Shown here one piece after another: positions 1 to 9,664 of a stretch of 64,000 nucleotides of DNA. The position numbers and the translations under genes were made by a program. Under the pieces are notes generated by a model that was not told the origin of the DNA, made no database searches, and worked only from the letters and a program-made list of their open reading frames with translations. Source of the stretch: an uncultured Bacilli bacterium (GTDB taxonomy: Bacteria; Bacillota_I; Bacilli_A; RFN20; CAG-631); assembly GCA_934201705.1 (NCBI GenBank), contig CAKPXF010000006.1:35520-99519 (forward strand). The letters are read 5' to 3'. Each line of letters opens with the position of its first letter. Within the stretch, counting starts at the first letter, position 1.

Positions 1-253
1 CACTGAATTTACCATTTTCATCGGCTTTCGTTTTCTTTTCTTGATTGTTAAAGGTAACTATAACATCTTCATTACTTCCAGTTTCACCATATATTTCAAC
101 ATTACTATCTCTTTGTAATATCATATTATCAGAAAATGTATCATTCATAGTAATGCCAATGGCAGCATTAACGTTATTTATTTTATTAATGTCTTGTGGA
201 TTAACATTTAATAATCCTAATGAAAGTGCAATTAATAATAATTTTTTATTCAT
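1..253 (-). CDS. Sialate O-acetylesterase, N-terminal part (cut by window edge)
   Basis: Reading leftwards from an ATG at 253-251, the first 84 residues are visible and the rest lies outside the window. Residues 1-32 form a signal peptide (MNKK, a Leu-rich core, then a VNAA cleavage-type site). The next residues carry the family's opening motif, a phrase like TFSDNMILQRDSNVEIYGET, followed by a VTFNNQ beta strand and KADENGKF, which is how secreted sialate O-acetylesterases (SGNH/SASA family) begin. The enzyme removes O-acetyl groups from sialic acids so sialidases can act. A good Shine-Dalgarno (AAGGAG) sits 8 bases upstream. It follows two LamG surface proteins on the same strand and is probably co-transcribed with them. 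Catalytic residues are not visible. Confidence 0.75.
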   Translation of the reverse strand, partial: MNKKLLLIALSLGLLNVNPQDINKINNVNAAIGITMNDTFSDNMILQRDSNVEIYGETGSNEDVIVTFNNQEKKTKADENGKFS

Positions 254-275
254 TTTAATAACTCCTTATATAATA

Positions 276-302
276 GGAATTGCCCCTATTAAGAGCAATT
301 CC
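276..302. repeat. Intercistronic hairpin
   Basis: An 8-bp perfect inverted repeat (GGAATTGC / GCAATTCC, 11-base loop) lies between the stop of the 1615-aa LamG protein and the esterase ribosome binding site. On the transcribed minus strand no U-run follows it, so it looks more like an mRNA-processing or stability hairpin than a terminator. Confidence 0.6.
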
Positions 303-311
303 AAAAAGTAT

Positions 312-3300
312 TTATTTTTTATTTTTCTTTAAAGCTAAAGCACCAAGTAAAGTAAGCATGCCAATAAATCCTAAAGCACTACTTCCCTTACAACCTTTTT
401 TATTTTCATTTGTTTTTTCATTATTTTCACTAGAAATTGGCTCTTTTACTGATGAAGGCTCACTTGATGGTTCACTGCTTACTTCACTTGAAGGTTCCTC
501 ACTTGGTTCAACAGAAGGAATTGGTTCTTCATTTTTACTCCATTTAGCATAAAGTGTAATATTATTAGTTGTACCCTTATTAATTACACTAACACTTTCA
601 CCAGTAAAGTCACTAGTTAAATAATAGCCTTCAAATGTATATCCTTCTTTTGTTGGAATAGTAAGTGTTATTTCATCATCAACTGTAAATGTAACATCAT
701 CAAGTTCAGTATTTTCATAAGATAATGTGTATACTATTTTACTAAATGTTACATTAGGCATATTTTTACCATCAAAAATGAAAGTAAAACTATTATTTTC
801 ATTATTTGCTTGAAGAATTTCATTGTTATATGAAACTTCCTTTAATGTATAGCCATTATCAGGCGTAAATGTTAATGTAACACTATCATCCTTATTTACA
901 ACTTCACTAGAAACAATACCTTTTCCATCGATGATTGCTTCAATTTTATATGTTAGCTTTCTTGTATATTTAATATTATCAACATTAACTAAATCACAAT
1001 TATAAAGTCTGCCAATTACTACATCTTCCTTTATAGACCATAAAACATTTGCTTTACCACTAACTGATTTGTCTTCATTATAAATAGTAACTTCAACTGG
1101 TAAGAATGCTAATACGTCTTCAACTGTATTGTCATTTGCTATAACAAAGTCAATATCATCTTCAATGCTTATAGAAGATAGAGAATTTTTAAACCAACCA
1201 GATACTCCTTCTTTATTTGTATCAGTAAAAATACTACTTACAAATTCTTTACTTGCAGCAAAGCCATAAAGTCTAACATCATCAATATAACCTTTAAATA
1301 GGCCTGTTGCAGAAGTGCCATTAATATCGCATTGTCCACCAATACAGAATGTATATAATGGTTTATCTTTTCCAACAACATATAATTCTTTTGGATTAAA
1401 TGTATCCTCAGCTGCTAAAGCACCATTTAGATAAGCAGCACAATAGCCACTTTCCATATTACAAGTTACAACAAGATGATTCCATTCGCCTTTTTTATAA
1501 TTTATAACTAATTGATGATTACTTCCAAAGTAAATAGAAATCCAATTGTTGATAAATACGCCCATTCCATCACCATAGGCAGTTGAATTAATTAAGAATT
1601 GATTTTCATCAATATCATCACGTTTAAAGTTAATAGAATAAGTATAGCTCTTTAAATAATCACTAAAATCATTTGTATCCTTAAGTGCAGGAGCATATAA
1701 GAATGATTCGCCATCTAAATAGATTCCTTTTTCATTTGTATTAGTCTTAATAGTTCCAATAATATTTAAATTGTTATTATTTGAACTATCCTTTCCAAAG
1801 TTTGTATCTTCAAATTTATACCAGCTTTCAGGAGTTGCTTTAATGTTTTTGTAATTAGAATAATCATATGTAACATTTACTTCTATTTCTTTTCCATCTG
1901 TATAAATGTTATTTCCAATTAATCTACCCTTAATAACAAATCCTTCAATTCTGCCATTGCTTGATATTTCTTCTTGTTTAGTCCAAATAATGTTACATGT
2001 TACTTTTGAGCTATCTTCAAGCTCAACTTCAATAGTTTTAGGAAGTTGATTAGTTACGCTTTGAGCGCTTGTTCCAACTGGAACAACAATGTCTTTGATT
2101 TTTTCACAATCTTTAATTTTTAAAACATCATTATCAGAAATTGAAGCTTTTTTAAGTGTAAATTCATCACTTACTTGTGTTTTATTTAATACATAATCAT
2201 ATAAGTTAACATTTCTATATGAATTAGTTGATGAGCTTGCATGAGATGTTCCATTTACATCGCATTGTCCATTTAGACATAATGTATAATTTTCATTATT
2301 ACTAAACATTACATTTCCAGTTGTAGTACCTTTTGCCTTTAATTCACCATCAATATAAGCACAAACCTCTTTTGTAGCCTTATTTGCTGTAATGCTTATA
2401 CGAATCCAATCATTTTTGGCTTTACTAGTATCAATTGAAAATACACAATATTGATCTCCAACAGTTACTCTTAAATCTTTTCCAACCTGGTGTAATACAA
2501 AACCACCATAGCATCCAGCAGAAACAACATATGTATCAGTTGAATCAGATAAATCTTCCTTTTTATAGTCAAATGAGAATGTAAAACTATTTATTAAATC
2601 ACCAAGTGTTGAACTTGATAAATTTTTCTTTAAAAACAATTTACTGCCTTCTTTTATAGTAATACCACCATCATCTAATATAGTTATATCACCACTTACT
2701 TCAAAATTAAAATTATCGTTTGTATCATTGCCTATTTGGCTTGGATTGCTTAAACTCCAAGAAGCAAGAGGAGTAATTGGATCAGTAATATTTTTTGACA
2801 CCTTATATACAGCTTTAATATTTTTATTTGCTGAAGCAACATCATTAATTAATACACCATGAACAATTTGAGTATTCTCTATTGTTTCAAGATTAGTCCA
2901 TAGAACCTTTGAATTAATAGTAGTATTATCAGTATAAGATACATCAACATTACTAGGAAGAATTGAAAGATATTCATCAAATGATTTAAATTCGTTAGTA
3001 CTTTCTTGAATAGTTGGTAATGAAGTTACCTCTTTAAATTCTCCATCCTCTAAATATACTTTATCATTACTAAAGTTACTTGCAACTTGCTTTTCACTTA
3101 ATTCAACATCAAATAATTTAACATTTCTATAATTAACATCATTTGTAAAGCTTGCGTGAGATGAACCATTTAAACCACCTTGACCATTTAATGTTAAAGT
3201 GTAATTATCATTGTTATTAAAGAAAACATCTAAAGCAGAGGTTTTACGATCATATAAACGGCCATTAATATATAATGAAACAACCTTTGTAGAAGGATTA

Positions 3301-5159
3301 GCACTAACAGTAATATTCATCCAATCCTTATTAGCAGTATACCCGCCATAAGAATTACTATTGAACCATAACGGATCTCCATCTACTACCATGTATTGTT
3401 GTCCAGCTGTAATTCTTAAATCATTATTAACTTGATGAAGTTGAAAACCTCCATATGATCCAGCAGCAGCTACATAAAAATCCTTGCCATTAAGATCATC
3501 AACACGATAATCAAGTGAGAAAGTAAAGGCATTTAGCATGCTTGCAAAACTTTTACTATCTTTATTAGTTTTAGCAATGTATAAGCTTGATTCATCACCA
3601 CTTAAATTAACGCCATTATCCTTATAAGTAGCATTTCCAAGTTTACTTAAATTGATATTATTCATTGAATCCTCAAGTAAATTATTTTCATTATTAAATT
3701 TATAATTTACTATTGGCTTTAATTCACTTTTATTTGTAAGCTTAGCAACTTGGCTAGCTTTAATAGCACTATTGAAAATACGAACATTACGATAGCTTAT
3801 ATCTTCACTAAAGTTTGCATTGCAATTACCATTATAATCACATTGACCATTTAAGCAAAATGTATAAGTAGCACATGAGGCAGCTGTAAACATAACATCG
3901 CCAGTTGAAATTCTACTAGCATATAAAGAACCATCAACATACAAGCAAACCTCTTTTGTTTCACTATTAGCAGTTATGGTAACATTCATCCAATTATCAT
4001 GGGGATCTTTAGCATTTTCTACATAACCGTTATACCATAAATTATCATCACTATTTACTAAATATTGGCTACCAGCAGTTACCCTTAAGGCTTTATCGAC
4101 TTGATGAAGCTGAAAGCCATTTCCATATGATCCAGCAGTAGCTAAAATAAAGTCGCTTCCAGTTGTTGATTGATATTTATAATCTAATGAAACGCTAAAG
4201 CTTTTTAAAGATGAAAGCTTTGCTTTATTATTATCATTACCAGCAATATACATTTGAGCGCCATTTTTAAATAATGCGCCACCATTTGCTAAAGGATTTA
4301 TTTCACCCTTAATTGTCATATCATAATTGCCCATTGAATCTTTTCCAAGATTAGAAACATCATCCATTTTATAATAAGCAATTGGTAAAACATCCTTTGT
4401 TTCATTGTAGTTAGCTTTAATTGTATAATCATCAGCTACTTGATCAAATAATTTAATATTTCTATAGGAAGCACTTCCAATACTTCCGTGAGCATTACCA
4501 TTATAGTCACATTGTCCATTAAAGCATAATGTGTATTGTGAATTGTTGTTAAAGCGTATATCCTTGCTTGATATTCTTGTGGCAAGTAATTCACCATCTA
4601 TATATAGCTTTACTTCTTTTGTTAAATGATTTGCAGTTACTGCAATATTAACCCATTCATTAATTGATTTTTCATCATTATAAAATAGCGGATTAGCTTC
4701 ATCTACCATATATTGGTCACCGGCTGTTATTCTTAATATTTTACCAACTTGATGTAGTTGAAAACCACCGTATGACCCAGCAGTTGCTAAAACAAAATCG
4801 GAATGATCACTAAGAGTTGGTATTTTATAATCAAATGAAACTGAAAATGATTGTAAATTACTAACAAATGAATTCCCACTTTCTATTGTTTTAGCTAAAT
4901 AAAGCCTCCCATCACCAGTTAATGAAACACCACCACCATCAAGTGCAAGGTATTGCCCATTAATAGTTAAATCAGTATCACCAACGCTGGCCTTTGTAAG
5001 GTTAGTTGGATCATTTAAATCCCAAGCATATAAAGGTTTTAATGGCTCTTCTGCTTGGATTACTACGTTGGATTTGATACTTCCATTAACAAAATTAACA
5101 CCTAAAACCGACATAGTAAAAAGAGCACTAATAAGTCCAATCCTTTTAAATGTTTTCAT
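312..5159 (-). CDS. Giant LamG-repeat surface protein with C-terminal GC anchor motif
   Basis: A 1615-residue secreted protein. Residues 1-36 are a signal peptide. Five LamG/concanavalin-like modules follow, each ending in a motif like YTLCxNGQCDxNG near residues 216, 440, 660, 966 and 1276; such domains bind or sit next to glycans. Between them lie bacterial Ig-like stretches of the LPxxVxVxYxDNT...VLWT type. An InlB-type repeat ending in LYAKW lies near residues 1475-1540, followed by a Pro/Ser/Glu linker and a tail GCKGSS, hydrophobic segment, KKNKK. No glycosidase catalytic domain is recognisable, so it is probably an adhesin or carbohydrate-binding scaffold. The start overlaps the upstream gene by 14 bases, with an AAGGAA ribosome site inside it, suggesting coupling. 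The third LamG copy lacks the conserved Cys pair. Confidence 0.8.
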   Translation of the reverse strand: MKTFKRIGLISALFTMSVLGVNFVNGSIKSNVVIQAEEPLKPLYAWDLNDPTNLTKASVGDTDLTINGQYLALDGGGVSLTGDGRLYLAKTIESGNSFVSNLQSFSVSFDYKIPTLSDHSDFVLATAGSYGGFQLHQVGKILRITAGDQYMVDEANPLFYNDEKSINEWVNIAVTANHLTKEVKLYIDGELLATRISSKDIRFNNNSQYTLCFNGQCDYNGNAHGSIGSASYRNIKLFDQVADDYTIKANYNETKDVLPIAYYKMDDVSNLGKDSMGNYDMTIKGEINPLANGGALFKNGAQMYIAGNDNNKAKLSSLKSFSVSLDYKYQSTTGSDFILATAGSYGNGFQLHQVDKALRVTAGSQYLVNSDDNLWYNGYVENAKDPHDNWMNVTITANSETKEVCLYVDGSLYASRISTGDVMFTAASCATYTFCLNGQCDYNGNCNANFSEDISYRNVRIFNSAIKASQVAKLTNKSELKPIVNYKFNNENNLLEDSMNNINLSKLGNATYKDNGVNLSGDESSLYIAKTNKDSKSFASMLNAFTFSLDYRVDDLNGKDFYVAAAGSYGGFQLHQVNNDLRITAGQQYMVVDGDPLWFNSNSYGGYTANKDWMNITVSANPSTKVVSLYINGRLYDRKTSALDVFFNNNDNYTLTLNGQGGLNGSSHASFTNDVNYRNVKLFDVELSEKQVASNFSNDKVYLEDGEFKEVTSLPTIQESTNEFKSFDEYLSILPSNVDVSYTDNTTINSKVLWTNLETIENTQIVHGVLINDVASANKNIKAVYKVSKNITDPITPLASWSLSNPSQIGNDTNDNFNFEVSGDITILDDGGITIKEGSKLFLKKNLSSSTLGDLINSFTFSFDYKKEDLSDSTDTYVVSAGCYGGFVLHQVGKDLRVTVGDQYCVFSIDTSKAKNDWIRISITANKATKEVCAYIDGELKAKGTTTGNVMFSNNENYTLCLNGQCDVNGTSHASSSTNSYRNVNLYDYVLNKTQVSDEFTLKKASISDNDVLKIKDCEKIKDIVVPVGTSAQSVTNQLPKTIEVELEDSSKVTCNIIWTKQEEISSNGRIEGFVIKGRLIGNNIYTDGKEIEVNVTYDYSNYKNIKATPESWYKFEDTNFGKDSSNNNNLNIIGTIKTNTNEKGIYLDGESFLYAPALKDTNDFSDYLKSYTYSINFKRDDIDENQFLINSTAYGDGMGVFINNWISIYFGSNHQLVINYKKGEWNHLVVTCNMESGYCAAYLNGALAAEDTFNPKELYVVGKDKPLYTFCIGGQCDINGTSATGLFKGYIDDVRLYGFAASKEFVSSIFTDTNKEGVSGWFKNSLSSISIEDDIDFVIANDNTVEDVLAFLPVEVTIYNEDKSVSGKANVLWSIKEDVVIGRLYNCDLVNVDNIKYTRKLTYKIEAIIDGKGIVSSEVVNKDDSVTLTFTPDNGYTLKEVSYNNEILQANNENNSFTFIFDGKNMPNVTFSKIVYTLSYENTELDDVTFTVDDEITLTIPTKEGYTFEGYYLTSDFTGESVSVINKGTTNNITLYAKWSKNEEPIPSVEPSEEPSSEVSSEPSSEPSSVKEPISSENNEKTNENKKGCKGSSALGFIGMLTLLGALALKKNKK

Positions 5160-8100
5160 TTTTTTCTTCCTTTCTTTTTTTATATATGAAGATACTTATT
5201 CCTACTAATGCTAAAGGTAATGAATAGTTCAATGTTGATTTACATCCATTATTATTTTGCTTACTATTATTTTTAGCCCATTTAGCATATAAAGTAATAT
5301 CTTTAGGATTTAAAGTATCAATCGTATCAATTCTTTCTCCAGTACAATCACTATTTAAATACCATCCATCAAAAGTATAGCCATCTTTAGTAAAATAAGA
5401 GTCTAATTTTTTATCATCACCATACGAATAATTGATAGTAACATCATTTTGCCCATTATTTAAAACATATGTTATTTTGTATTCATTAGCTATACTATTT
5501 ATACGAATATTACTATAGTCAGTAATTGTTATATGATAGATATTATCTTTATCTGGTAATATTTCTTTCCCATTTACACTTACTGAAGATATTTTATAAT
5601 AAGTGCTTGTTTTAATTTTAAATTCAATATTTACTTCATCATTAACTCTATATGTATTACTTTCTTGATATTGAAGACCATTTACCATTACATCTTCAAG
5701 ATTAATGCTATTAGACTTAACAAAATCAATTCTATAATATATAGGGCAATAAACCATTAATGAAGAAATATTTGGATAATCAGTATTTGTTAAATATCCA
5801 ACAATATTGCCATTTTTATAGCCAATCCAGGTAACTGAAGCTAGTTTTATAGTATTATCACTATATTTAACATTTACTTGCTGAGGAAGATTGTCTTTTA
5901 TTTTATCAATAGAATTAGTATCACTAATTATTGAATCAACATTTTCAATTGGCATTACTTCCTTAACATATGTTTCTTGATAAACAGAACTATCCAATTG
6001 ATTTTTAATTAAATCATTTACATTTTTTTTACTTAAAGCAAAGTCATATACTTTAACATTTCTCATGCTTCCTTCAAAGAATTGAGCACCATCAGCACCG
6101 GTTATTGTAGCTTGGGCACCAAGGGCAAATGTATATATATCATTACTTGAAAAATTATTTATATTATCAACTTTTTGAGTTCTAAATAATTGACCATTAA
6201 CAAAGAATGAAACTGTCGATTTTTCTTTATCTACGCTTACTGTTAGAGTGGTCCAAGAGTTCTTTAAGCTACCAGTACTATAAATTAATTTATGTGAGCT
6301 ATAACCACCAGATGAGTAAACAACCTCAACTCCATCATAGCAGCCATATAATAAGAATCCTTCACCATAGCTTGAGGTAGTTATTGCATATTGGCTTCCA
6401 TCACTTATTGTATTATCAAAATTCAAATCAATAGATATAGTATAGCTTCCTTTTAATAAATCAGAGAAATCCTTACCATTATTTATAGCGGGTGCATATA
6501 AATAAGATTTATTATCTTTTTTAAATGTTACATAGCCATCATTAGCATGATGCTCAACTTGTTGTAAACCACCAAGTAATAAGTCAAAATTACCCATTGA
6601 ATCTTTTCCAATATTAGTAGCATCATTGAATTGATACCAAGCAATTGGTTTAATTTGTTTATATTCACTTTTATCAATTATAAATGGAACAACTAGATGA
6701 ATAGGAAGGTTATCAAAGTTATTCACATTTTCTCCATTAATAAAGCCATAAACATCAAAGCCAGAGTCATTTTTAATAGCTTTAGTCCAAATAATATTAG
6801 CATCGATGATATTATTTAATTGAGTAGTTACTTTTACTTTTGAAGGAAGAACTTCTTTTAATAAATCATTGCTTGTTTCAGTTTTTTCGACCTCTAAATT
6901 AGTATATATATTTGCAACATTTATAACTTTAGCTACTTTACCAGTTATTTTTTCATTGTTAAAATATTGATTGACTTGTGTGTTATTAAAATTAAAATCA
7001 TATAGCTTAATGTTTTTAATTAATAATGAATTAATGCATTCACTATTAGTAGTGAAGCTACTTGTACCACCAAATGTTAAAGAGCTACTACCTTTAGTAA
7101 TAACATCAATACCATTAAGCACATTATTAATTGAGTTAATATATACATTTGTATTGTCTTTATTAACGTTTAATAATATTGAATAGTTCTCTTCATTACT
7201 AGTAAAAATCGAACTAAGTGTCTTTTTATTATTGTTTCCAAATGAAGCAATTAAGTCATTTCCTTTAATTGCTAAATATAAACCTCTTTTTTCATCAACT
7301 GATAAAATAATATGCTCTTTATCATCTGACATAGCTTTTTGTTTTATATCAAAACCTATAGTATAAGAATCAAGATAGTCAACAACATCATTATTAAACA
7401 TAATTTTTGGTAATGATAAGCAATTGTTTTCTAATTTTAAATAAGAATCTTCCTTGCTAATGTTAGTGCCTTTAGCAATTAAATCCATATAACCAATTTT
7501 ATCTTTTAAAAGATTATTTGAATCTATAAAATCATAAGAAGCGATTTCTTTTCTTTCATATTGTATTCTTTCTTGCTCTTCTAAATTATTTTTATCATAT
7601 GATGCAATTTCATTTATTTCTGCATCATCAATTGCACCTAAATAAATTCTAAAATCACTTAAAGATGGCGCAATAACTTGTCCATCATTTAGTGTTGCTG
7701 TTGCATGAGCATCATCCCACTCACCTAAGTGTGATTGAGCACCAATTGTAAAACTATATTTACTATTTCCCCCAAACTTTAACGGTGTTGACAAAGTTTT
7801 TAAGTAAGTATAATCAGTGCCATTTTCTTCTTCACTTTTAATAGTAAATTTAAATGATTTATTTGAATCATCATAGATAATATTTATTCTATACCATTCA
7901 AAATTTGTTGATAATAGTGGCTTTTCTTCATTTGTTAAGGTTAAGTCATCAATATTTGAACCATGAATTGAAAAGCCTCCATATACCCATTGTAAATCAA
8001 AATGAGATCCATATGAGCCTGATGAAAATAAATAGTTAGCTCCTCCATCATTGCTTCTTAAATAAGCTCTTAAGCTAACTGAAAAACTACCATTAATTAA

Positions 8101-8388
8101 ATCTGAGAAATCAGTATATTCTTCTCCATTAATTTCGCCAATATTATTGGCATATAAAAAACCATTTTTTTTAAATGTTATTCCACCTATTGCTTTATCT
8201 TCAACAATGTTTTTGGCTAATAAATCAACATTTCCTAAAGAATCCTTTCCAAAGTTAGAAGAATCCTTAAATTGATACCAACTAAGCTTTTTAAAGCCAG
8301 TTTCTGGTGCATCAAAATCAATTGATTTATTAAAACTACTAAAAGGAGATAATAGCAATAAAGAAGATATGACAATCTCTTTTATCAT
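5146..8388 (-). CDS. LamG-repeat surface protein, paralogue of the 1615-aa protein
   Basis: A 1080-residue secreted protein built like its downstream neighbour. It has a short signal peptide (about residues 1-19), LamG-like modules opening with WYQF-x-D-(S/A)-(S/T)-N-(F/I)-GKDS near residues 36 and 585 and a more divergent one near 285, Ig-like LPxxVxVxxxxN...W segments after them, an InlB-type repeat ending LYAKW near residue 1033, and a tail NNGCKST, hydrophobic stretch, KKRKEEK. No enzyme motif is seen; a surface glycan-binding role is inferred. It is the first gene of a probable three-gene operon with the 1615-aa protein and the esterase. The ATG has no Shine-Dalgarno and lies only 10 bases after a good -10 hexamer; an in-frame stop just upstream rules out an earlier start. 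Confidence 0.78.
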   Translation of the reverse strand: MIKEIVISSLLLLSPFSSFNKSIDFDAPETGFKKLSWYQFKDSSNFGKDSLGNVDLLAKNIVEDKAIGGITFKKNGFLYANNIGEINGEEYTDFSDLINGSFSVSLRAYLRSNDGGANYLFSSGSYGSHFDLQWVYGGFSIHGSNIDDLTLTNEEKPLLSTNFEWYRINIIYDDSNKSFKFTIKSEEENGTDYTYLKTLSTPLKFGGNSKYSFTIGAQSHLGEWDDAHATATLNDGQVIAPSLSDFRIYLGAIDDAEINEIASYDKNNLEEQERIQYERKEIASYDFIDSNNLLKDKIGYMDLIAKGTNISKEDSYLKLENNCLSLPKIMFNNDVVDYLDSYTIGFDIKQKAMSDDKEHIILSVDEKRGLYLAIKGNDLIASFGNNNKKTLSSIFTSNEENYSILLNVNKDNTNVYINSINNVLNGIDVITKGSSSLTFGGTSSFTTNSECINSLLIKNIKLYDFNFNNTQVNQYFNNEKITGKVAKVINVANIYTNLEVEKTETSNDLLKEVLPSKVKVTTQLNNIIDANIIWTKAIKNDSGFDVYGFINGENVNNFDNLPIHLVVPFIIDKSEYKQIKPIAWYQFNDATNIGKDSMGNFDLLLGGLQQVEHHANDGYVTFKKDNKSYLYAPAINNGKDFSDLLKGSYTISIDLNFDNTISDGSQYAITTSSYGEGFLLYGCYDGVEVVYSSGGYSSHKLIYSTGSLKNSWTTLTVSVDKEKSTVSFFVNGQLFRTQKVDNINNFSSNDIYTFALGAQATITGADGAQFFEGSMRNVKVYDFALSKKNVNDLIKNQLDSSVYQETYVKEVMPIENVDSIISDTNSIDKIKDNLPQQVNVKYSDNTIKLASVTWIGYKNGNIVGYLTNTDYPNISSLMVYCPIYYRIDFVKSNSINLEDVMVNGLQYQESNTYRVNDEVNIEFKIKTSTYYKISSVSVNGKEILPDKDNIYHITITDYSNIRINSIANEYKITYVLNNGQNDVTINYSYGDDKKLDSYFTKDGYTFDGWYLNSDCTGERIDTIDTLNPKDITLYAKWAKNNSKQNNNGCKSTLNYSLPLALVGISIFIYKKRKEEKNENI

Positions 8389-8398
8389 AGTTTATAAT

Positions 8399-8427
8399 AT
8401 AATACAATTTGTATTACCCTCCAACAA
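8399..8427 (-). promoter_or_regulatory. Promoter of the LamG operon with palindromic operator
   Basis: On the minus strand TTGTTG (8427-8422), a 17-base spacer and TATTAT (8404-8399) form a good SigA promoter. A perfect 17-bp palindrome, TAATACAATTTGTATTA (8400-8416), overlaps the spacer and -10, the expected place for a repressor site. The predicted transcript would begin about 4 bases before the ATG, giving a nearly leaderless mRNA. Confidence 0.55.
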
Positions 8428-8572
8428 TAGTTTAACATTACCATTGTTAAAAACAATAAACTAGTTTTAGTTTAAGTTTCTTTTTCTTACAAAATTTACA
8501 AAAAATATATAAAAAAATAACACACTTTCCAAAATTTTACAAATAGCTAATGCTTTTTATTAAATTAATAAA

Positions 8573-8606
8573 TAAAAAATAGCATAAACTATACAATTCA
8601 TGCTAT
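8573..8606 (-). terminator. Rho-independent terminator of the SGNH-hydrolase gene
   Basis: Stem ATAGCAT/ATGCTAT (8579-8585 with 8600-8606) followed on the minus strand by six U, just downstream of the SGNH lipoprotein stop codon. Confidence 0.8.
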
Positions 8607-8616
8607 TAATTAATTA

Positions 8617-9660
8617 TTAGTTTTCGATAATATATTCATAAAGCTTTTTGTGACCATTTATTGATAAATGGACACTATCTTTATAATAATAATTTTCTTT
8701 TTTAAAATCAAAATATTCTTTTAAATAGTCCCAAGGATCTATATAACGACAATTAAATTCATTAGCTATTTCTTTAATTGCTACACGATAATCAAAGTAA
8801 GTATATTCTTCACCATAAGGGCTTTTTAAATTTTTATCATATTCAGAATAAGTGCAATTTAATAAAATAATTCTAATATTAGGATTTGCTTTCTTTAAGA
8901 CATTTATCATATAACGATAGCTACCTTTAAATGAATGAGCCGAGGCAAACGTATTATCAATACAATATTTATCATCGCCATCAGCGCTAATTGGTGGTTG
9001 GAAATATTGGTCATTATGGCCAAATGCAATAAAGGCATAATCTATATTATTTAATTCATTATTAGTGTAGGCGTTATAAACAACACGACAGCCATCGATG
9101 GCATTCGTATTGTCTTTGTATTCCTTATAAATATTACTACCTTCATACATATAAGTCGCAGTTGTTCCACCAATCGCATAATTTCTAACAAAATTCATAT
9201 TGAATTTATTAGCAAATAAATCAACATAGGTTTTAGTTATACCAATTGTGGATGTTGCTGTTACAGAATCACCAAATGCAACAATGTTTTTCCCATATAA
9301 TCTTGCATCATCAAACGAAAATGAAGAAGAATATGTATCTATATCCTTTACATAAATATTTACATATTGGGTCTCGTTATTATATATCAATCGTAATTTT
9401 GTAGATCCTTTATTTTTCCCAACAACATAGTTGTTTTCAATACTAGCAATATTACTATCTAAGACTTCAATGTTTACACCTTTAAAGTCTTTAACTATAT
9501 TTCCATAATAATATTTTTCATTTTGTTCTATTTTAATAGTTTTAAAATCAACAAAAACAATTGGCTCATCGCTTTCCTTTTCGCTAATTACTACACTATT
9601 ATTGTTATTACAGCCAATTAAAAATAACACAATAAATAATAAGTTCTTTTTATATTTCAT
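8617..9660 (-). CDS. SGNH/GDSL-family hydrolase lipoprotein with Ig-like domain
   Basis: A 347-residue predicted lipoprotein: a short hydrophobic leader ends in the lipobox LIGC (Cys about residue 17). Residues 40-108 resemble a bacterial Ig-like (Big_2) domain, with SNIASIENNYVVGKNKGSTK. The catalytic part follows, with block I GDSV near residue 131 (nucleophile Ser), a GHND block III, and block V DSVHLSINGH near residue 329 giving the Asp-His pair. Members remove acetyl or acyl groups from carbohydrates or lipids; the substrate here is unknown, but deacetylation of glycans would fit the esterase cluster nearby. It starts 4 bases after the CarD-like gene and has no visible Shine-Dalgarno, so translation may depend on coupling. 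A terminator follows. Confidence 0.8.
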   Translation of the reverse strand: MKYKKNLLFIVLFLIGCNNNNSVVISEKESDEPIVFVDFKTIKIEQNEKYYYGNIVKDFKGVNIEVLDSNIASIENNYVVGKNKGSTKLRLIYNNETQYVNIYVKDIDTYSSSFSFDDARLYGKNIVAFGDSVTATSTIGITKTYVDLFANKFNMNFVRNYAIGGTTATYMYEGSNIYKEYKDNTNAIDGCRVVYNAYTNNELNNIDYAFIAFGHNDQYFQPPISADGDDKYCIDNTFASAHSFKGSYRYMINVLKKANPNIRIILLNCTYSEYDKNLKSPYGEEYTYFDYRVAIKEIANEFNCRYIDPWDYLKEYFDFKKENYYYKDSVHLSINGHKKLYEYIIEN

Positions 9661-9664
9661 AATA

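Noticed and set aside
276..302. Terminator between the LamG gene and the esterase
   Set aside because: No U-run follows on the transcribed strand, and the esterase has a proper ribosome site right after it, so an intercistronic hairpin is more likely.
45..552. Plus-strand frames at 45-332 and 280-552
   Set aside because: They lie opposite real minus-strand genes with signal peptides and domain matches, and lack ribosome sites.
312..5159. Sialidase or other glycosidase catalytic domain inside the LamG proteins
   Set aside because: LamG modules often flank sialidases, but no Asp-box or other catalytic motif could be found in either protein.
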